Below are positions 25,423 through 33,520 of a DNA stretch of 64,000 nucleotides, in pieces. The number at the start of each line of letters is the position of its first letter. Position 1 is the stretch's first letter. Position numbers and translations under genes: made by a program. The notes beneath the pieces are model-generated. The model ran no database searches, was not told where the DNA came from, and saw only the letters and a program-made list of their open reading frames with translations. The stretch comes from a virus, in the IMG/VR virus record IMGVR_UViG_3300023049_000005, positions 199,053-263,052 of that record. One strand, written 5' to 3'.

Positions 25423-26856
25423 ATGAAAAAGGAAGATAAGATACAAGAGTTAAAAAGGAAAATTTCTCAACTCGACCAAGAGATTGGATATTATGATGCA
25501 CTTCAACAAGGATTGAAGCTCGTACTTAACGGATCATATGGTGCTTATGCATCAAGTTACTTTGTCTTATTCGACAACAATGTTGCAGGCTCTATTACCG
25601 CTGAAGGTAGAGAGTTAACTAAAACTATGTCAGATAAAAATGAAGACTATTGGTATAACCAATGGCACTTAGATGAAGAACTACATAAAACCCTTTATAT
25701 AAAATATGTAGAACAAATTCCTAATACTAAACCCGTAAGTGTATATGGTGATACAGATTCAATTTTTGTTGGATTTGAACCTGCTATCGATAGCTGTGAA
25801 TGGAAAGACAGGATATTTAACGACACATGGTTGAACAAGTGTCCTTATCCTTATATAGTAATCAAGAAAGGAGATACATTTGACCATAATATAAAGAATG
25901 ATAATTACAAAGGTGTCATTTATTTCAGAGATGAAAAATTATATATGAACGGAGAAGAAATAGAATCTATACCTGAAATAAAACTATTAGCGATAGATGG
26001 TTCTTTAATTAAAGATTATAAGTTCATACCATATCTAAAAGAAGTTAAGAGTAAAACAATATACAATTGGGGAACTGAATTAGAATTCATGCACGGTTTA
26101 GATCATTTTAAAATAGCTGCTTATTTTAAAGATGAGTTAGACAAACATGCCCATAGTTATGGCGTAGATAACCTAGAAGATTTTGAGTTAGAAAAGATTT
26201 CTGAATCTATTATCAACTTAGAGAAAAAGAAATATATCCAACATATTACTTGGGAAGAAGGAATTAATTATGAAAGATTAAAATACTTCCAACCTAAGGG
26301 TGTTGAATTGATTAGATCATCTACTCCACAATTTGCGAGAGATGAAGATATGGGTATATACAAAGTAGTTAAATATTTATTTAACCATCCTAGGGATTTC
26401 AATATACAAGAACTTACTGAAATAGTAAGAGGAATGAGAACAGAATTTGAACTTGCAGATATAAATGATATTAGTGGACAATCTTCTTGTAGTAATTATG
26501 AGAAAAAAGTACTTAATGATAAGGACGCATTAGAGTTTGTATCAGGTGCGCATTTTGGTGTTAAGGCTGCAGCATTCCATAACTACTTATTGAACCAAAG
26601 AAAAGAATTACAGACTAGATATGAATTCTTGAAATCAGGCGATAAGATCAAGTATTATTATACTAAAGATCCGATTAATCCTATTTTTGGTTTTAAGAGA
26701 GGGGAATACCCAATTGAGTTTGGTCCTGATGTGGATTATGACACACAATTTGATAAAGTAATTCTAAGTCCTATTAATAATATTATTAAGAAACTTGGTA
26801 TGCCTGAAATTAATAAGAGGTTAAGTGTGTTAGTAGATATATTTGCTAATCTTTAG
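25423..26856 (+). CDS. family B DNA polymerase, C-terminal part of a split enzyme
   Basis: The 477-residue protein starts with a short charged helix and then polymerase motif B, LKLVLNGSYGAYAS (32-45), motif C YGDTDSIF (about 109-116) and a thumb domain. The end LSVLVDIFANL resembles the clamp-binding tail of T4-type polymerases. The exonuclease domain and motif A (DxxSLYP) are absent, and the upstream 1 kb does not encode them. Two genes must therefore supply one enzyme, as in some T4-like phages with split gp43. No intein or homing gene flanks it here. The N-terminal partner lies outside the window. Confidence 0.88.
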   Translation: MKKEDKIQELKRKISQLDQEIGYYDALQQGLKLVLNGSYGAYASSYFVLFDNNVAGSITAEGRELTKTMSDKNEDYWYNQWHLDEELHKTLYIKYVEQIPNTKPVSVYGDTDSIFVGFEPAIDSCEWKDRIFNDTWLNKCPYPYIVIKKGDTFDHNIKNDNYKGVIYFRDEKLYMNGEEIESIPEIKLLAIDGSLIKDYKFIPYLKEVKSKTIYNWGTELEFMHGLDHFKIAAYFKDELDKHAHSYGVDNLEDFELEKISESIINLEKKKYIQHITWEEGINYERLKYFQPKGVELIRSSTPQFARDEDMGIYKVVKYLFNHPRDFNIQELTEIVRGMRTEFELADINDISGQSSCSNYEKKVLNDKDALEFVSGAHFGVKAAAFHNYLLNQRKELQTRYEFLKSGDKIKYYYTKDPINPIFGFKRGEYPIEFGPDVDYDTQFDKVILSPINNIIKKLGMPEINKRLSVLVDIFANL

Positions 26857-26892
26857 ATATATTTCCAAATATATAGTAAAATATCTACTCCA

Positions 26893-27696
26893 TTAGCGTT
26901 TAACCATAAAGAAAAAATCCGAATTTGGCATACCTTTAACGGTTTCTTCTGCTTTTTCTTTCATGTTTCTTCCTTCATCTAGCATCATTTGAGAGTTATA
27001 GCTACTGTTGCCAGGAAGTTTGAAGTCATATCTACCTACCATTTCACCGATCTTCATCTTACACATACCAATAACATATTCTATGAATAAAGGATCTGCG
27101 TACAAATGCTCAGGTTCTATATTGGAATAACATTCTGCAATTAAGTCATCTTTAACATTTGTTAAAATAGCTAAACGGTTCGCCATTTGGTTATAATCAT
27201 ATTTTACTGTGAAAAGGTTTAAGTGATCTAACATATCAGAGAAGTTATCAAGGACTGTCTTATATACCCCCAATTCCCCTATTGTCGTTACATATGACGA
27301 AAGATATGGTTGGTTACTAACACCTAAGTTAATACTTAAATTTGGTGCGTTTAAACCTAATTGAAATAAAGAATCTCTGTTTATTTTAAATAACCACGTA
27401 ACTGATTGTATCTCAGCAGGTAAATAGATATACTTATCTCTAGTAAACTCTCTTGTTTCCATTAGGTTTCTATCGATATAATAATATCCTTGTTGTACTG
27501 CGTATCTGTAATTTTGGTAAAACCACGGCTGAGCTTGTGTAACTATTACACGTTTAATAGTTCTGATAGGGAGTAATTGTGGTAAAGCACAATCAAATGT
27601 TAATTCACTGTTTACTAGGTCTACTAATTCTTCAATAGTATACGCTTTGCTGAATCCTCCTTCTAGATTCCTTGGTGATTGATTATTATAACTCAT
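26893..27696 (-). CDS. neck protein, T4 gp13-like
   Basis: The 267-residue protein ends with a conserved pattern of T4-like neck proteins: FIEYVIGMCKMKIGEMVGRY, then FKLPGNSSYN, a helix and NSDFFFMVKR. The N-terminal half has YTIEELVDLVNSEL and an aromatic segment WFYQNYRYAVQQGYYY. gp13 joins the filled head to the tail. The ATG is 4 nt after a TTAATATATA box, fitting late expression. The identification rests on pattern memory, not on a search. Confidence 0.6.
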   Translation of the reverse strand: MSYNNQSPRNLEGGFSKAYTIEELVDLVNSELTFDCALPQLLPIRTIKRVIVTQAQPWFYQNYRYAVQQGYYYIDRNLMETREFTRDKYIYLPAEIQSVTWLFKINRDSLFQLGLNAPNLSINLGVSNQPYLSSYVTTIGELGVYKTVLDNFSDMLDHLNLFTVKYDYNQMANRLAILTNVKDDLIAECYSNIEPEHLYADPLFIEYVIGMCKMKIGEMVGRYDFKLPGNSSYNSQMMLDEGRNMKEKAEETVKGMPNSDFFFMVKR

Positions 27697-27700
27697 ATAC

Positions 27701-27710
27701 TATATATTAA
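27701..27710 (-). promoter_or_regulatory. TTAATATATA box, exactly 4 nt before ATG 27696
   Basis: On the minus strand the order is TTAATATATA, GTAT, ATG. It drives a virion gene, supporting the box as a late promoter. Confidence 0.6.
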
Positions 27711-27726
27711 AGTTATATTTTTATAT

Positions 27727-28554
27727 CTATCCCCAATAAGATCCACCCTCTGCCATGTGTGCTTTATCGTGCTTTTCTTCTGCTTTAGGATACACCCAAT
27801 GTTCGTTATATAGTTTAGAAATTATACCATGTCCGTCCCATCTCTTTCCTTTTATACCAAAAAGAATTTGTACACCACCGCCTATATAAATGGCACTTTT
27901 ATTCAGTTCTGTCTTAATAAAATTAACAAGTGGTAGCCCATATGCACCACACCCCACTAAAGCGATATCAAAGTCATATTTACTAATATCGTCCTTCATT
28001 ATGTTGAGTGATTCGATCCAATCCGAGTGAGGTCCTTCACCACCGATGCTCTGTACGCTTTGGTAACACATTAGATCAAACTCAGGTAATATTTTTTTAT
28101 TCTGAAACAGGTTTTCTCTTTTCTTATATTGTTCTTCGATACTTTTCTTAAAAGGGTGTATAATAAGAACTTTCTTTCCTTTTAATTCTTCTGACCAAGG
28201 ATTATCAAAATAAAATGGTTCGAGACTTCTATTATGTACCCTAATACTGTTAGGAGAATATTTATCAAATAAATGAGTCTGTGCTTTATTTATAAGCGGG
28301 TTATTCCATTCTATTTGTATATCAGCACAAGCTATACCTTTGGTGTATTCTTTATGGAATTGTGGTACACAATCTCCATAGAACCCCGCAACTATTCTAT
28401 TCATGTGATCTACATTGGGTGTTATAGGTTGACCTATATCTGTTAAATATGCGGTTAATGTTTCACCGCCTATACCGACTCTAGATACAGCGAATGGATC
28501 GCCTTGTTCTATGAGTTCTTTTATTTTATCGTTTCCTTCTTGTTCATTTAGCAT
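27727..28554 (-). CDS. GT-D-fold glycosyltransferase-like protein
   Basis: The 275-residue protein shows a conserved order: AVSRVGIGGE near the N-terminus, VLIIHPFKKSIEEQYKKR, a Gly-rich segment, FDIALVGCGAYGLPL, IYIGGGVQILFGIKGKRW and a C-terminal GGSYWG. I know this pattern from bacterial and phage proteins assigned to the GT-D (DUF1792-like) glycosyltransferase fold. It probably transfers a sugar to a surface glycan or to the particle. It lies upstream of the neck gene on the same strand. Donor and acceptor are unknown. Confidence 0.6.
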   Translation of the reverse strand: MLNEQEGNDKIKELIEQGDPFAVSRVGIGGETLTAYLTDIGQPITPNVDHMNRIVAGFYGDCVPQFHKEYTKGIACADIQIEWNNPLINKAQTHLFDKYSPNSIRVHNRSLEPFYFDNPWSEELKGKKVLIIHPFKKSIEEQYKKRENLFQNKKILPEFDLMCYQSVQSIGGEGPHSDWIESLNIMKDDISKYDFDIALVGCGAYGLPLVNFIKTELNKSAIYIGGGVQILFGIKGKRWDGHGIISKLYNEHWVYPKAEEKHDKAHMAEGGSYWG

Positions 28555-28591
28555 AATAAAAATTATATCAAAAAAGTAAAAAAAGTTTATA

Positions 28592-28906
28592 TTATCCTCT
28601 AGGGAATTTATCTTTATATATCCAAGGAAACTCCTTTTTGAGTTCTTCCTTTTCCCTTTCTCTGTATTCGTTTAATTTCTTTTTCACTTCATCGCTATCA
28701 GTAGTATCTAATACTTCAACTACCTCAACATTTTTTACTGATATAGATCTCCAATATGACCCATCTGTTAAATATACCCTAGTATCATTTTTTAACCAAT
28801 GTGTAGGAACTGCAAAATGATCATGTATAAATCCTGTTATCGGAATCTTTCTTCTGATGATAGATGTTGATCCACTGAAATTTTCTAATAGTTTAATGTA
28901 TTTCAT
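28592..28906 (-). CDS. capsid-targeting-like small protein, 104 aa
   Basis: The protein opens MKYIKLLENFSGSTS, a looser variant of the recurring N-terminal peptide. The middle is strand-rich with FIHDHFAVPTHWLKNDTRVYL, and the C-terminus is a lysine/glutamate-rich helix (KKKLNEYREREKEELKKEF). The ATG lies 4 nt after a CTAATATATA box. The gene precedes the GT-D-like gene on the same strand. Function unknown. Confidence 0.6.
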   Translation of the reverse strand: MKYIKLLENFSGSTSIIRRKIPITGFIHDHFAVPTHWLKNDTRVYLTDGSYWRSISVKNVEVVEVLDTTDSDEVKKKLNEYREREKEELKKEFPWIYKDKFPRG

Positions 28907-28910
28907 AACT

Positions 28911-28920
28911 TATATATTAG
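28911..28920 (-). promoter_or_regulatory. CTAATATATA box, exactly 4 nt before ATG 28906
   Basis: On the minus strand the order is CTAATATATA, AGTT, ATG. It overlaps the stop of the upstream gene (28917). Confidence 0.5.
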
Positions 28921-29195
28921 TGATTAGGGTGTAATTTATAGATTATCTTTTCTAATTCTTCTTGTGTTAAAGCTATAGCCTTAGCTCCTGTTTTTTGTTC
29001 AATTTCATCTACTGTATCATTTACACCATAAATAAAATCTTCTTCATCATCAAATTCATCTCTATGTACTTCTTCTACGCCTACTCTTTTGTCTACATCT
29101 GTAATTTCTTTACCCAAGTTATATAATACGTAGAATACTTCATTTGATTCTTCATCTGTGTTTTCTGTTATAAATTTATCAAATTTCTTAACCAC
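28917..29195 (-). CDS. capsid-targeting-like acidic small protein, 92 aa
   Basis: Starting at a GTG, the protein reads MVKKFDKFITENTDEE, a clear match to the recurring peptide with I-T-E followed by Asn. The remainder is acidic (VHRDEFDDEEDFIYGVNDTVDEIEQKTG) and ends in a helix with an LHPNH tail. The TTAATATATA palindrome lies further upstream (19 nt to the box on this strand). Probably packaged; function unknown. Confidence 0.65.
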   Translation of the reverse strand: MVKKFDKFITENTDEESNEVFYVLYNLGKEITDVDKRVGVEEVHRDEFDDEEDFIYGVNDTVDEIEQKTGAKAIALTQEELEKIIYKLHPNH

Positions 29196-29209
29196 AATAG
29201 TTCTCTTTT

Positions 29210-29223
29210 TTAATATATATTAA
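29210..29223. promoter_or_regulatory. palindromic TTAATATATATTAA between divergent genes
   Basis: The 14-bp palindrome contains the decamer in both directions. Starts at 29195 (minus) and 29241 (plus) lie about 19-21 nt from the respective boxes. Confidence 0.45.
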
Positions 29224-29240
29224 AAACCAAATACTATTAA

Positions 29241-30080
29241 ATGATTACAGTAAAGGTATTAACTGCAGACGAATTCCGTGAGATAACTAAAGAGAAAGAT
29301 AGAATAAGATATTTCGATTATGCTGATCTATCTAGGAAAAAGAAAAAACACTTCATTACTCTTTTAGATAATAATAAAATAATAGGTGTTTGTCATATAG
29401 CAGAGTTTGAATATGATACTGATTCGGATATGTCTATTGTTTATTTTTCGATAGATCCTGAATATAGAGGAAAGGGATATACTACTTTAATGGCTGATAA
29501 GTTAATGGAACTTTGCAAAAAAGAAAATATTGTATTGGGAACATCTTCTTGGACAGTGCCTGGTTTTAACAGACTGAGATCTACTATACAAAAATATGCA
29601 AATAAACATAGAGTTAAATTTGTAGATAATAATGAGTTGTTTGATAGACCTTGGATGTATAATTCTAAAATGAAACACACACGAGATATGACCGAAGAAG
29701 AAAAGAAAGAATATGAGAAGTTAAGGAAACTTAAATACGTAAAATCATTTAATATTTTTGATTATAATACAGGATTGTATAAGATATATGCTACACAAAC
29801 AGATTTCGATTTCAATAAAGTAGATTATTTCTATGATATAATAGATAAAGGAGAATATAGGTTCTTTTCTAATGAAGGGAAGATAGCGGGTTATTTTGTT
29901 AACAACAAGTATTATATTTCAGAAGGACACCACAGAATGTTAGCTGCGTTAAAATATTGGAAGAAACATAATGATTATTCGGTTGTAGATAAACTGATCA
30001 AGAATGGTCTTATCACACCAAAAGATAAAGTGCCTAATAACTTCTATAAAAAATTTCCTATTAAGAAGCTTTTTTCATAA
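29241..30080 (+). CDS. GNAT acetyltransferase fused to a ParB-like domain
   Basis: The 279-residue protein has an N-terminal GNAT domain: IIGVCHIAEF, then FSIDPEYRGKGYTTLMADKL (about 75-94), which carries the R-G-K-G acetyl-CoA loop. The C-terminal part has AGYFVNNKYYISEGHHRMLAA, the G-H-H-R turn of the ParB/Srx fold, as in the protein at 20806. I do not know this fusion from characterised proteins. It may acetylate a protein or small molecule under nucleotide control. The start follows the AT palindrome by 17 nt. Confidence 0.65.
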   Translation: MITVKVLTADEFREITKEKDRIRYFDYADLSRKKKKHFITLLDNNKIIGVCHIAEFEYDTDSDMSIVYFSIDPEYRGKGYTTLMADKLMELCKKENIVLGTSSWTVPGFNRLRSTIQKYANKHRVKFVDNNELFDRPWMYNSKMKHTRDMTEEEKKEYEKLRKLKYVKSFNIFDYNTGLYKIYATQTDFDFNKVDYFYDIIDKGEYRFFSNEGKIAGYFVNNKYYISEGHHRMLAALKYWKKHNDYSVVDKLIKNGLITPKDKVPNNFYKKFPIKKLFS

Positions 30081-30094
30081 TACAAATATAAGAA

Positions 30095-30104
30095 ATAATA
30101 TATA
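30095..30104 (+). promoter_or_regulatory. ATAATATATA box, exactly 4 nt before ATG 30109
   Basis: The order is ATAATATATA, AGGT, ATG. An isolated minus-strand TATATTTG at 30083-30090 has no gene to drive and is not annotated. Confidence 0.5.
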
Positions 30105-30108
30105 AGGT

Positions 30109-30366
30109 ATGAAGAATTTTAAAGAGCTTAAAAAAATAGAAGACCCAAAAAATACTTTATTTTTTATGAGGTCAAGACCATTAGGATATAATACAGATGG
30201 ACAAAGTTATGATAACACTTTCGAAACTATTATGGCATTAGCCAATTATAATATTGAAACATACCCATTGGCTAAAGATGATGAAATTGTATCAGGTGAT
30301 ATAAAAGAAGCCTTCATGTTTATGGGGAAAGGTAGTTCAGGAAGATTTATATTAAAAAACATTTAA
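30109..30366 (+). CDS. hypothetical protein, 85 aa
   Basis: The short protein (MKNFKELKKIEDPKNTLFFM) has the aromatic/basic opening of the capsid-targeting set only in part. It ends GKGSSGRFILKNI. It stands alone, with a promoter box 4 nt before the ATG and a hairpin 34 nt after the stop. Function unknown. Confidence 0.6.
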   Translation: MKNFKELKKIEDPKNTLFFMRSRPLGYNTDGQSYDNTFETIMALANYNIETYPLAKDDEIVSGDIKEAFMFMGKGSSGRFILKNI

Positions 30367-30399
30367 GACACGACCACAATTAGGACCGTTGTCGTTATA

Positions 30400-30432
30400 G
30401 AAACCACTTATGTTCGCTACGTAAGTGGTTTC
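30400..30432. terminator. bidirectional hairpin between convergent genes
   Basis: GAAACCACTTATG pairs with CGTAAGTGGTTTC (one G-T pair) across the loop TTCGCTA. No long T-run follows, so termination strength is uncertain. Confidence 0.5.
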
Positions 30433-30436
30433 ACCT

Positions 30437-30742
30437 TTAATTCAATTTAGTTATTTCACCGTGGTTATCGTAAATGAATTTATACTTTTCTGCAATTGAA
30501 TAAGAACAAGTATAATTAGTGTACACCTTATCTTCCTTTACTGCTTTTTGGATATCTTCTAAAGACGCTTGACCAAATTCATCAGAACTACCATAAAAAG
30601 TGAATGTTTTATCTTCTAATTTAAACCAACCACCACCCTGTACTTTATCTTTCTCAGTAACTAATTCATTATGATAGATACATCTTGAAAGGATTAAATT
30701 TCCTTCTTCTATAATAAATTTGGGGTTTAATTCTTCTATCAT
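30437..30742 (-). CDS. hypothetical protein, 101 aa
   Basis: The protein is strand-rich in its first half (NPKFIIEEGNLILSRCIYHNEL, GGGWFKLEDKTFTFYGSSDEFGQ) and then helical. Stand-alone proteins with the GGGWF...FTFYGSS pattern occur in mobile elements as far as I recall, without a known role. Its ATG is coupled to the upstream gene by a 4-nt overlap. Confidence 0.6.
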   Translation of the reverse strand: MIEELNPKFIIEEGNLILSRCIYHNELVTEKDKVQGGGWFKLEDKTFTFYGSSDEFGQASLEDIQKAVKEDKVYTNYTCSYSIAEKYKFIYDNHGEITKLN

Positions 30743-31017
30743 ACACCTAAATCTTCTATGAATTCATCACGACTCATCGCTTTTTTATAGGTATCGTATC
30801 CTGGAATTAAGGGAAAGTCTACATAGGTATAAACCTCTTTATACTTTGTTCCAAAGAAGTCATATATACGTATTCTACGCAAATCAACCTTTCCTTTTTT
30901 CATAGCAAAAAGAATTTTCAATACCTTATCATATGACTTCACATGATGTTTCTCTTGATGTTCTTTACCATCTTTGTCTTTGTAGATAAATACTGCGTCA
31001 AAAAATTTAGTTTCCAT
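30739..31017 (-). CDS. hypothetical protein, 92 aa
   Basis: The short protein (METKFFDAVFIYKDKDGKEHQ) has beta-hairpin character at its start and a Tyr-rich second half. It is the first gene of a two-gene minus operon with a host-type -7 box 19 nt upstream of the ATG. No domain recognised. Confidence 0.6.
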   Translation of the reverse strand: METKFFDAVFIYKDKDGKEHQEKHHVKSYDKVLKILFAMKKGKVDLRRIRIYDFFGTKYKEVYTYVDFPLIPGYDTYKKAMSRDEFIEDLGV

Positions 31018-31036
31018 ATCGTTTTAGTTTGTTTTA

Positions 31037-31044
31037 CAAATATA
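31037..31044 (-). promoter_or_regulatory. Bacteroidota-type -7 box TATATTTG before the 31017 operon
   Basis: On the minus strand TATATTTG ends 19 nt before the ATG. It is interleaved with the plus-strand AT box at 31049-31058. Confidence 0.45.
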
Positions 31045-31048
31045 ATAA

Positions 31049-31058
31049 TAAATATATA
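31049..31058 (+). promoter_or_regulatory. TAAATATATA box, exactly 4 nt before ATG 31063
   Basis: The order is TAAATATATA, GAGT, ATG. It lies within 20 nt of a host-type box on the other strand. Confidence 0.5.
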
Positions 31059-31062
31059 GAGT

Positions 31063-33492
31063 ATGAAATTTATTTTACAGAAAGAAAATTTACAACAAGC
31101 AAGAAGTATATTAAAAAAATTAGATATCACAGAAGATGATGTTAGATTCAAAGACCTCAAAGAATATTACGAAGAAAGATTAGGTAATAATTGGGGGTAT
31201 TTTGGTTTCTTAACTAATCTTATTTTTAAACAAGGTGAGCATTTAAGTTCAGTTAAAAAGTTAATAGATTTCATTGTTGATGATAAAGATATCATAAAGA
31301 GTTTACCAAAAAACATAATTAAATATACTAGTATAGAAAAGATATCAGATGATATTACTATACAATTGGAATGGAGAAAATACAGACAAGAATTCGTCAA
31401 TGAACTTTCGGGTAAAATAAAAACACTAGCTAAAAAAGATGAAGATCTTAAAAACGAATACATTAATAGTGATGAAAATACTAAGAAAGATATTTTACAA
31501 AATTTCATTCCTAAAATAGCTAGATATACGGACTATAGAAAATTTAAATCAGATCTAAAATCATTTTTGAATAAAACAGATGATATCGAAACCATTATTA
31601 AAGATATTAAGAATCAAGAACACGCATATTTAGTATACAACGAAAATAATGTTGTTATAGCGGAAATATATAAATATGAAGCATCTTGTAAATTAGGATC
31701 TAAAGCATGGTGTATATCTACGGAAAAATTCCATTGGAATGATTATGTCAGTGGTATGAATAAACAATATTTTATTTGGAATTTAAATGTTCCTAAATCA
31801 AGTAATGAAAGTCAAGTAGGTGTTACAATAAAGGAAGATGGTACAGTAAGAACTGCTCATTATAAAAATGACAAAAGAGCATCTATTGAATTATATTTAA
31901 CTAAATATAATATACCCACCGAAGTACTTACTCCTATTGATATAAATAAAGATTTTAGTAAATTAGAAAAAGCAGACCGTTTAGATGAAGGCGTATTCAC
32001 TAATCTGATAAAAAGTGATAACAAAGAACTTATTAAAAAATATTACGATATTATACCAAATAGATTAAAGATTAAATATAATTTATATAATGAAGAAGAA
32101 TTAAGTAAAATGAATTTATCTGATACTACTAAAGAAGTACTTAGTTCGGATAACAGTAAGATTAAAAGAATAGTTAATTATCTAAGTCTTGAAGAAATTC
32201 TTAATTCTGAGGAAAGAAAATTCGTCGATAAGATGACATTCGTCGATAAAATATATTTTCTTAAAAAAGCGATGACACTTAATTTAGACTACGGTAGTGA
32301 TTTCCATGAATCTAATATAACAGAAAAGTTGTTTCCTAATACTGATGTATATACCATAGACTTTGATGAAGAATTAATTTATGTTAAAGGGGAGGAGAAA
32401 GATCAATTTTTTGATGAATTTCTTGGTATGTATACTGAGACATACCATCATTTAAATTCTATCACTACACATAGTAGTATGTATAGTGATACAGAGGAAA
32501 TTAATTTTTGTTATAATGCTCTAACGTCTGACCAAGGGTTAGAATTTATGGAAGTTTTAGAGTTCTTAGAAAAGAATTCATACCACGAAAAACTAAAAGA
32601 ATATTTCACAAAATTTATTAAGACGTATACTGATAATAATGGGATTGAATATTATGACGTTGAATCATTTTTCTTAAAAGTAGGTTTAAAAGAAGTGTTC
32701 GAAGTATTAGAATTATGTTCTAGTGCAATAGAAGAAGGCGCAGATCAATATATCTCAGAAGATATGCAATTATTTTCTGACCTAGAAAATAAGTTTGATT
32801 TTGATAGTTTTAATATCGGAATAGGTATTCCAATAGATTTAATTATTGATTCATTTGATGATAAGGAATTAACAGACGAAGGTTTTGATTATGATAATTG
32901 GGTTAATAACACTCCGTTATCTAATCAAGTTCCTGCATTTAATTCAGAAGAGGGAACTTATGAATATTATAGTATGGCTCAAGTATCAGAAGAATATAAA
33001 GAAAAAATTGATAATCAATTAGAAAAATTAACAAGTGATCTTGAATTTGAATTAGCTGAATTTTTAGAAATGAATAACGAAAAAGTACATAATGCTTTAA
33101 TTGACAATGGATATGTTGGTGATACAGAAAGTGGTTGGCAATATGAAGAATTCTTTTTTTATAGAAAAACCAAAGGTGATATAGTTAGTATCATACCAAT
33201 AGAAAGTATCATAGAAAACGGTAATGCCGTAATGTACATAATGGAAACTAAAGTTTTTAAGGAAGAATTACGCATTCTTAAAAATATAAATATAGTTACT
33301 GATGGTAGTGAGGAAAAACCAAATAGATGGGGGAGTAGTGAAAAAGAGCTTAATAGTAAAAACATCAATGTTAAACAGATTAACATCTTTGATCGCTTTG
33401 AAGAAAGAACTAAAGACCCTAACCAACTTAGTCTATTTGAAGAAAAGTTAATAATTAATTTCAAAAAGTTTAAACAAAGGAAGAGTATTTAA
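31063..33492 (+). CDS. WC-domain protein, 809 aa
   Basis: This is the second member of the WC family. Its N-terminus KENLQQARSILKK and the segment LPKNIIKYTSIEKISDDI (81-98) match the 1345-residue member at 53509. The WC domain has LGSKAWCIS (211-219), QYFIWNLNVP and SQVGVTIKEDG followed by an AHYK strand. The C-terminal 450 residues are acidic and helical, ending with the 'NQLSLFEE' stretch. The start is fixed by a promoter box 4 nt upstream. Family members are probably virion-associated; the activity is unknown. Confidence 0.65.
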   Translation: MKFILQKENLQQARSILKKLDITEDDVRFKDLKEYYEERLGNNWGYFGFLTNLIFKQGEHLSSVKKLIDFIVDDKDIIKSLPKNIIKYTSIEKISDDITIQLEWRKYRQEFVNELSGKIKTLAKKDEDLKNEYINSDENTKKDILQNFIPKIARYTDYRKFKSDLKSFLNKTDDIETIIKDIKNQEHAYLVYNENNVVIAEIYKYEASCKLGSKAWCISTEKFHWNDYVSGMNKQYFIWNLNVPKSSNESQVGVTIKEDGTVRTAHYKNDKRASIELYLTKYNIPTEVLTPIDINKDFSKLEKADRLDEGVFTNLIKSDNKELIKKYYDIIPNRLKIKYNLYNEEELSKMNLSDTTKEVLSSDNSKIKRIVNYLSLEEILNSEERKFVDKMTFVDKIYFLKKAMTLNLDYGSDFHESNITEKLFPNTDVYTIDFDEELIYVKGEEKDQFFDEFLGMYTETYHHLNSITTHSSMYSDTEEINFCYNALTSDQGLEFMEVLEFLEKNSYHEKLKEYFTKFIKTYTDNNGIEYYDVESFFLKVGLKEVFEVLELCSSAIEEGADQYISEDMQLFSDLENKFDFDSFNIGIGIPIDLIIDSFDDKELTDEGFDYDNWVNNTPLSNQVPAFNSEEGTYEYYSMAQVSEEYKEKIDNQLEKLTSDLEFELAEFLEMNNEKVHNALIDNGYVGDTESGWQYEEFFFYRKTKGDIVSIIPIESIIENGNAVMYIMETKVFKEELRILKNINIVTDGSEEKPNRWGSSEKELNSKNINVKQINIFDRFEERTKDPNQLSLFEEKLIINFKKFKQRKSI

Positions 33493-33520
33493 ATATATTA
33501 ACAAAAGATTTCTTCCCTTA

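Noticed and set aside
26857-26892. AT palindrome between the polymerase and the neck gene as a terminator
   Set aside because: The pairing is only A-T with no GC stem, so chance pairing in AT-rich DNA cannot be excluded.
30083-30090. Minus-strand TATATTTG box
   Set aside because: It points into the end of a plus-strand gene with no minus-strand gene downstream; AT-rich sequence yields such matches by chance.
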